Assembly (NCBI GenBank): GCA_018389105.1
Contig: JACATO010000978.1
Location: 248,001 to 312,000 of the forward strand
Length of the DNA stretch: 64,000 nt
Direction of reading: 5' to 3'
Origin: Nautilus pompilius
Lineage: Eukaryota; Mollusca; Cephalopoda; Nautilida; Nautilidae
The translations under genes and the position numbers were made by a program. The notes below the pieces were generated by a model, which was given only the letters and a program-made list of their open reading frames with translations, ran no database searches and was not told where the DNA came from. Below, one piece after another: positions 59,400 through 64,000 of this stretch. Each line of letters opens with the position of its first letter. The first letter of the stretch is position 1.

Positions 59400-61012
59400 G
59401 AAAGAGAAAGGGACCTACGGATAGAGGACATCTAATTACTGAGTACTGATTTAAGAGAGATTTTGGGATTTAAACCTTAAAACCGGTACAAACTTAGTCA
59501 GTAGCCTCACGTGATCTACTTCAAGTTTGAAAACGATTAATGGTTAAATATGGCGAAGTTCTCCCGCCAAAAAGGGGATGAAGAAAAAGAATTTTTTCTT
59601 TTCTTTTTTTTTTTTAAACTTCAAATCTTAGACTATTGCTAAGTGGTCAAACTTCCATTTGTCTGCTAACCCTCTTTCACATCCTTAAAGCGTACTTAGT
59701 GTGGTTGTTCTGAAAGCCTATGTGGTTCTCTTGTTCTGGCTGTGTTGAAGCTGGGTCTGGTACCATTCGAAAATTTCGTAGTTACGATTATTCTGTTTTC
59801 CGACAATTGATTTCTTATAAAACAAATGAAAACTAATGCGGGGTAATTTACAACAGAAGTCTGTAACACATATACATGTATTTCTACCTTTTACTACAAT
59901 TTTTAGAATTAATTAAAAAAATTAAATGATAAAATTATCATTAATTCGCTGGACGCGAAATTTGGTAATGAAAGCCGTGTTTTTTTCCTACATTTTCTCC
60001 ACAAATTTCTCGTGGAAGGGCGCATTTTAAAATAAGTTGTTGTTGTGCCTCGCCCCGGTCGCAATAAAGGGTGTGACTTCTTCACAGGGGAGACAATCTT
60101 GGTGAGAAAGCGTAATGTCGTGGCTGTTCGCCAGAGGACATTCAGATCCTGCGCCGCGAGGAGCCCGGCAGCACCAACCTCGACGGTGAAACAGCCGATA
60201 GAACTCTTCGTTTATGGATGTATGAGGAAAGCGGAGTGTCCGGAGTAACCCACGCAGTCAGCTGGTGAGGAATAGCGAGAAGAAACTATGTCAGAAAAGT
60301 ACAGCAGACCGAGCCGACTCCAACCGGAAATAGAACTCGAGCCATCAAGTCAACTACTGAAATATTGCGCCGCCCCGTTAAATGAGTTAGTTGTTCATTT
60401 ATTAGTTTTCTGTTGAGTTTATTCGTATTTTCTAAACAATATCTCTGAATTCAGCTTTATATGTAATGTTGTCTTTCATTATAACGCACAGTCTACCATA
60501 GAATACCTTAAACACGAATCCTTTTCAAGCAGCGTAATTTGCCAAAGCAAACACCCCCTAAACCAGGTATCGGAACACGTTCTTCAAATGGCTATTTTTA
60601 AAAGGTAAAACCATAAACAGCACCTGTTATCGGTAAATGAAAAGTTAACCGATACTGTCGCTGCTTCTGGACCTTTCGCTCTCAGAATGTTTACCTACAG
60701 ACGTACAAATTAGATGAGCACATTTCGTTAAGTCTGCGTCTATGCAGTTAGTGATTTTATTTGATTTGATGCTGTTTTTATTAAAATTTGCTTTTAATCT
60801 GTTCCATTTTTCTGTTGATTATTCCTTTTTTTTAAAACTTTTATACAGTTTGCCTTTGATAAGAATTTATAGCAATGGCGATTATGCTACCAGATAAGAA
60901 GCTGCTGTCAGAGTTACAAGTCAGTAGGGAAGCAACACGGATGGGGTTAGCTTACCATCGTTGATGCAAACTGTGCATCGCAATTTGGGTGGGATCATTA
61001 AAATCTGAAAAT
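59400..61012. other. Intergenic DNA, nothing recognised
   Basis: CpG-retaining. A short GC-richer part at about 60.03-60.35 kb has no recognisable coding content. The rest is AT-rich with homopolymer runs. Confidence 0.45.
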
Positions 61013-61872
61013 ATCTCTCTCTCTCTATAATGACGTCATCTCTCTCTGTACTGACGTCATATACCTCTCTCTATAATGACGTCATCTCTCTCCATCTCTC
61101 TCTCTGTACTGACGTCATATGCCTCTCTCTATAATGACGACATCTCTCTCCATCTCTCTCTCTGTACTGACGTCATATGCCTCTCTCTATAATGACGACA
61201 TCTCTCTCCATCTCTCTCTGTGTACTGACGTCATATACCTCTCTATATAATGACGTCATCTCTCTCCATCTCTCTCTGTACTGACGTCATATACCTCTAT
61301 AATGACGTCATCTCTCTCCATCTCTCTGTACTGACGTCATATACCTCTATAATGACGTCATCTCCATCTCTCTCTCTGTACTGACGTCATATACCTCTCT
61401 CTATAATGATGTCATCTCTCTCCATCTCTCTCTCTGTACTGACGTCATATGCCTCTCTCTATAATGACGACATCTCTCTCCATCTCTCTCTCTGTACTGA
61501 CGTCATATGCCTCTCTCTATAATGACGACATCTCTCTCCATCTCTCTCTGTGTACTGACGTCATATACCTCTCTATATAATGACGTCATCTCTCTCCATC
61601 TCTCTCTGTACTGACGTCATATACCTCTATAATGACGTCATCTCTCTCTCTCCATCTCTCTGTACTGACGTCATATACCTCTATAATGACGTCATCTCCA
61701 TCTCTATCTCTGTACTGACGTCATATACCTCTCTCTATAATGACGACATCTCTCTCCATCTCTCTCTGTACTGACGTCATATACCTCTATAATGGCGTCA
61801 TCTCTCTCTGTACTGACGTCATATACCTCTCTCTATAATGACGTCATCTCTCTCTCTCTCCTCTCTCTCTCT
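61013..61872. repeat. CT-rich tandem array carrying 24 perfect CRE (TGACGTCA) sites
   Basis: Two alternating modules make up the array: GTACTGACGTCATATACC and CTATAATGACGTCATC, separated by CTCTCTCCATCTCTCT spacers of variable length. By eye there are 24 exact TGACGTCA palindromes and about seven single-base variants (mostly TGACGACA, one TGATGTCA, one TGGCGTCA). A block starting near 61110 recurs 330 bp later near 61440 with the same variants in the same order, so part of the array was itself duplicated. The 64-codon frame at 61580-61774 is a repeat translation. Confidence 0.95.
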
Positions 61873-64000
61873 CGCTTTACTAAAGTCGGAGTAAATTTTT
61901 CATTACACCTGCTGCTTATTCCAGAGTAAGAGGAATGAAAACAAAACTACATCTTTCATTCCCTACCCCGCTGAGAAACCTCTCAAGAAAATCAGTCTCC
62001 CGGCGTCCATAAATTAAAAATTGTTGGAAAATAAATCAGTTTTTTTTTAAAATAAAAAGAATGCATGAGCTGAGGACGTGAGACTCGAGCAACGAGATCC
62101 CATCGTTGATTACAAACTGCAAAATCGATTGAGAGGTTGGCATGGAACAAGTCTCCGCCATATCCTCGAAACATGGCTTTACCTACGGCGCTGTGGTCAC
62201 GAACGAAGATGCTGAAGATTTCTACTCAGCCACAGATGGCATAGTAGGGAAGTTTCGGAAATGAACAATAAGTATCGCGTTGCCAAGCTATACTACCACA
62301 AACCAGCGGAGGTGAGCAACGGTTCTGGCTACGAGTGCATATTAAGGAATGGCCGAAAATTCAAAAGATCCACCAGTTGTATGTGAACTCGTGATGAAAA
62401 TTAAACTGACACCGAAACCAGAGGAAATTGGTTGAGATGCTCCTTTGCTCGGTGTCACCCTGATTTCGATTTGCTAAACTGAATACCGCCCTTCCGCCTG
62501 AGAATACCTTTGTCAATTAGCAACACATGAGAACATCGCCATACTATTGATGATATCTTCCCCCGTACTTCTTTTACGTTTATCTCTAAAATCAAGACAC
62601 TTTGTTATCATTAATGGTTACAGTTTTATATTATAATATGTATATTACAGTTACATTTAAATATGCATCACGAGATAATTAGATGCTTACGCAGTTCACC
62701 ACCGAAATCACAGATACTTCACTGAAACGTCGAGTTTGAAAGCAGGTAAAATCTAATATTTAGTAGCCAAGTTTAAAATTTAGTTTTGATTATTACGTAT
62801 TGAACACCTTTATAATTAACTGTAACTACCCATGAAAGGGTGAAAAGGGAGAAAAGATAATCAGTTTTGAGAATTATTTGAAGGTGAGAAAAGCTCAAAC
62901 AATTCGTGCGGTAATTAATAATTAATATCTTAGAAAAAATAGCACTAAAGCTTCATCTTCTCCATCAAGACTTTTGTTAAATTTTTTGTTTCGGTTTTTG
63001 CTTAGCAATTTTTCTCTCACAGCAGGCGTACCTGGAAATATAAGCTCTGTCGACGTATCGCTCACGAGAAGGTACTTATTTTAAAACCGTCCATTAGTGA
63101 GGGAGGCTGGCGGCCGATCTTCCGCACGTGTGGTCGGTCATCAGGGCGGAGGGGCAGCGAGTTCACTTCACTTCAGCAGTCGGCAAAGCGAGTAGCCAAA
63201 CGGAACGGTGGACCGCTACAGTCAGTAACCTACACCAGGCATCACCACCAACAACCCCAGAAAAGCTGTAGATAGAAGCCATAAAAGAAACAATCAGTTC
63301 ATCCACCGGCCCTTTTCCCCCTTCAGGAAGCCCCAACTTTTCAACTAAATACTCGCATGCACCCGTTGCTCGCCTCAATAACGGGATGGCCAACACACAC
63401 ACACACTATGTAACTTCAGCATCGCACATCCGCTGGACCACACGATCTCCGGGTCGGTCCTCTTCCTATCGATCGAGGGAGCCCCGCCTTAACCTGCCAG
63501 ATACAAGAAAAACACTGCAGTGACAACCCTTACCCCCTTCCTTTCCCCACAAATTTACATAATTTTTAGCATCTAAACTTTACGAAATAAAAAACGCATC
63601 AGCTTTAATAAGGTTCTACAATTCAAAAACAAAGAAAAAAAACTGCTGACAAACCGAGATTCAAATCAAAAACAGCCGACTAGTGGGGGGGGTTCGCTCC
63701 CCTCCCCCCGACAGGGGGCGGGCAGACACCGCTTCACCATCCGCTCGATACGAGCCAGCAGCATTCCTCCGAAGCCTCGTTAATGTCTACAAAAAAGACT
63801 AGAAAAGGGTTGGTTCCCCACCTGGCCAAAATAAGCGACTATAGCACAGCCTTTCGCCAGCTACATCAAGTTATCCGAGATCAACATTCTCAAAAGTTTT
63901 AAACTTTTTTTTTTTTTGTTTTCCACAAGTTACTAGTTACGGTTTCAGTTAGTGCACAATCGACTATCGGCACTAATCTCACCCGTTCGTTCATAGTTTC
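61873..64000. other. Right flank, no recognised gene
   Basis: CpG-retaining DNA, GC-richer from about 63.05 kb, with a G-run/C-run segment at 63683-63725 able to form G-quadruplex or hairpin structure. Frames at 61992-62174 and 63163-63402 (minus) match nothing known. This end may be approaching another promoter. Confidence 0.4.

Noticed and set aside
62240..62400. Possible C-terminal end of an LTR-element integrase (YECILRNGRKFKRS)
   Set aside because: The similarity is too short and generic, with no integrase core or reverse transcriptase upstream.

Overview
This is a eukaryotic, animal nuclear window. It has spliced genes with multi-kilobase AT-rich introns, GT-AG junctions, microsatellites, decayed cut-and-paste DNA transposons and tRNA-derived SINE-like pieces. 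No bacterial-style operon, CRISPR array or rRNA was seen. Two protein-coding genes can be supported, both on the + strand. The first encodes a 168-residue four-pass MARVEL-domain membrane protein (coding exons between 10907 and 23184). The second is an orthologue of the Bardet-Biedl chaperonin-like gene BBS10 (large exon 38787-40568, with a probable 9-codon first exon at 32333-32359). BBS10, an AT-rich genome and strongly CpG-depleted gene bodies next to CpG-retaining intergenic DNA suggest an invertebrate with mosaic gene-body methylation. A lophotrochozoan such as a mollusc is my favoured guess, but nothing in the window proves the phylum.

Layout. 1-8 kb is CpG-retaining, with a GC-rich promoter-like block (about 1.7-4.85 kb). 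It holds a perfect 170-bp direct duplication, a TATA-like element, a CRE palindrome and a candidate untranslated first exon ending in a strong donor at 4852. 8-25 kb is the CpG-poor body of the MARVEL gene. Its introns carry a Tc1/mariner-superfamily relic with long inverted repeats (9392-10710), a second Tc1-like relic (11184-12365, minus), and a PIF1/Helitron-type helicase fragment (about 21.1-21.4 kb, minus). 25-32 kb is intergenic, with a pogo/Tigger-like relic, another Tc1 copy of the same family (28833-29942) and a 580-bp CT-rich array just upstream of BBS10. 32.2-41.2 kb is BBS10; its 6.4-kb intron holds a piggyBac relic (minus) and a ZBED/GTF2IRD2-type hAT relic (plus). 41.9-64 kb is again CpG-retaining, with no recognisable gene. 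It contains a GC-rich block at 47-49.1 kb, a third, CpG-preserved Tc1 copy (51.24 kb), and three unrelated tandem arrays: a 32-bp satellite with about 31 copies, a 43-bp repeat with 6 copies, and an 850-bp array carrying 24 perfect TGACGTCA (CRE) palindromes.

The two genes have no evident functional link; BBS10 acts in BBSome assembly for cilia and the MARVEL protein in membrane organisation. I found no convincing new multi-gene system. The most unusual items are the CRE array, the higher-order structure of the 32-bp satellite, the sharp CpG boundary around the gene pair together with matching decay of transposon copies, and the perfect 170-bp duplication in the promoter domain. All junctions were read by eye and no search was run.
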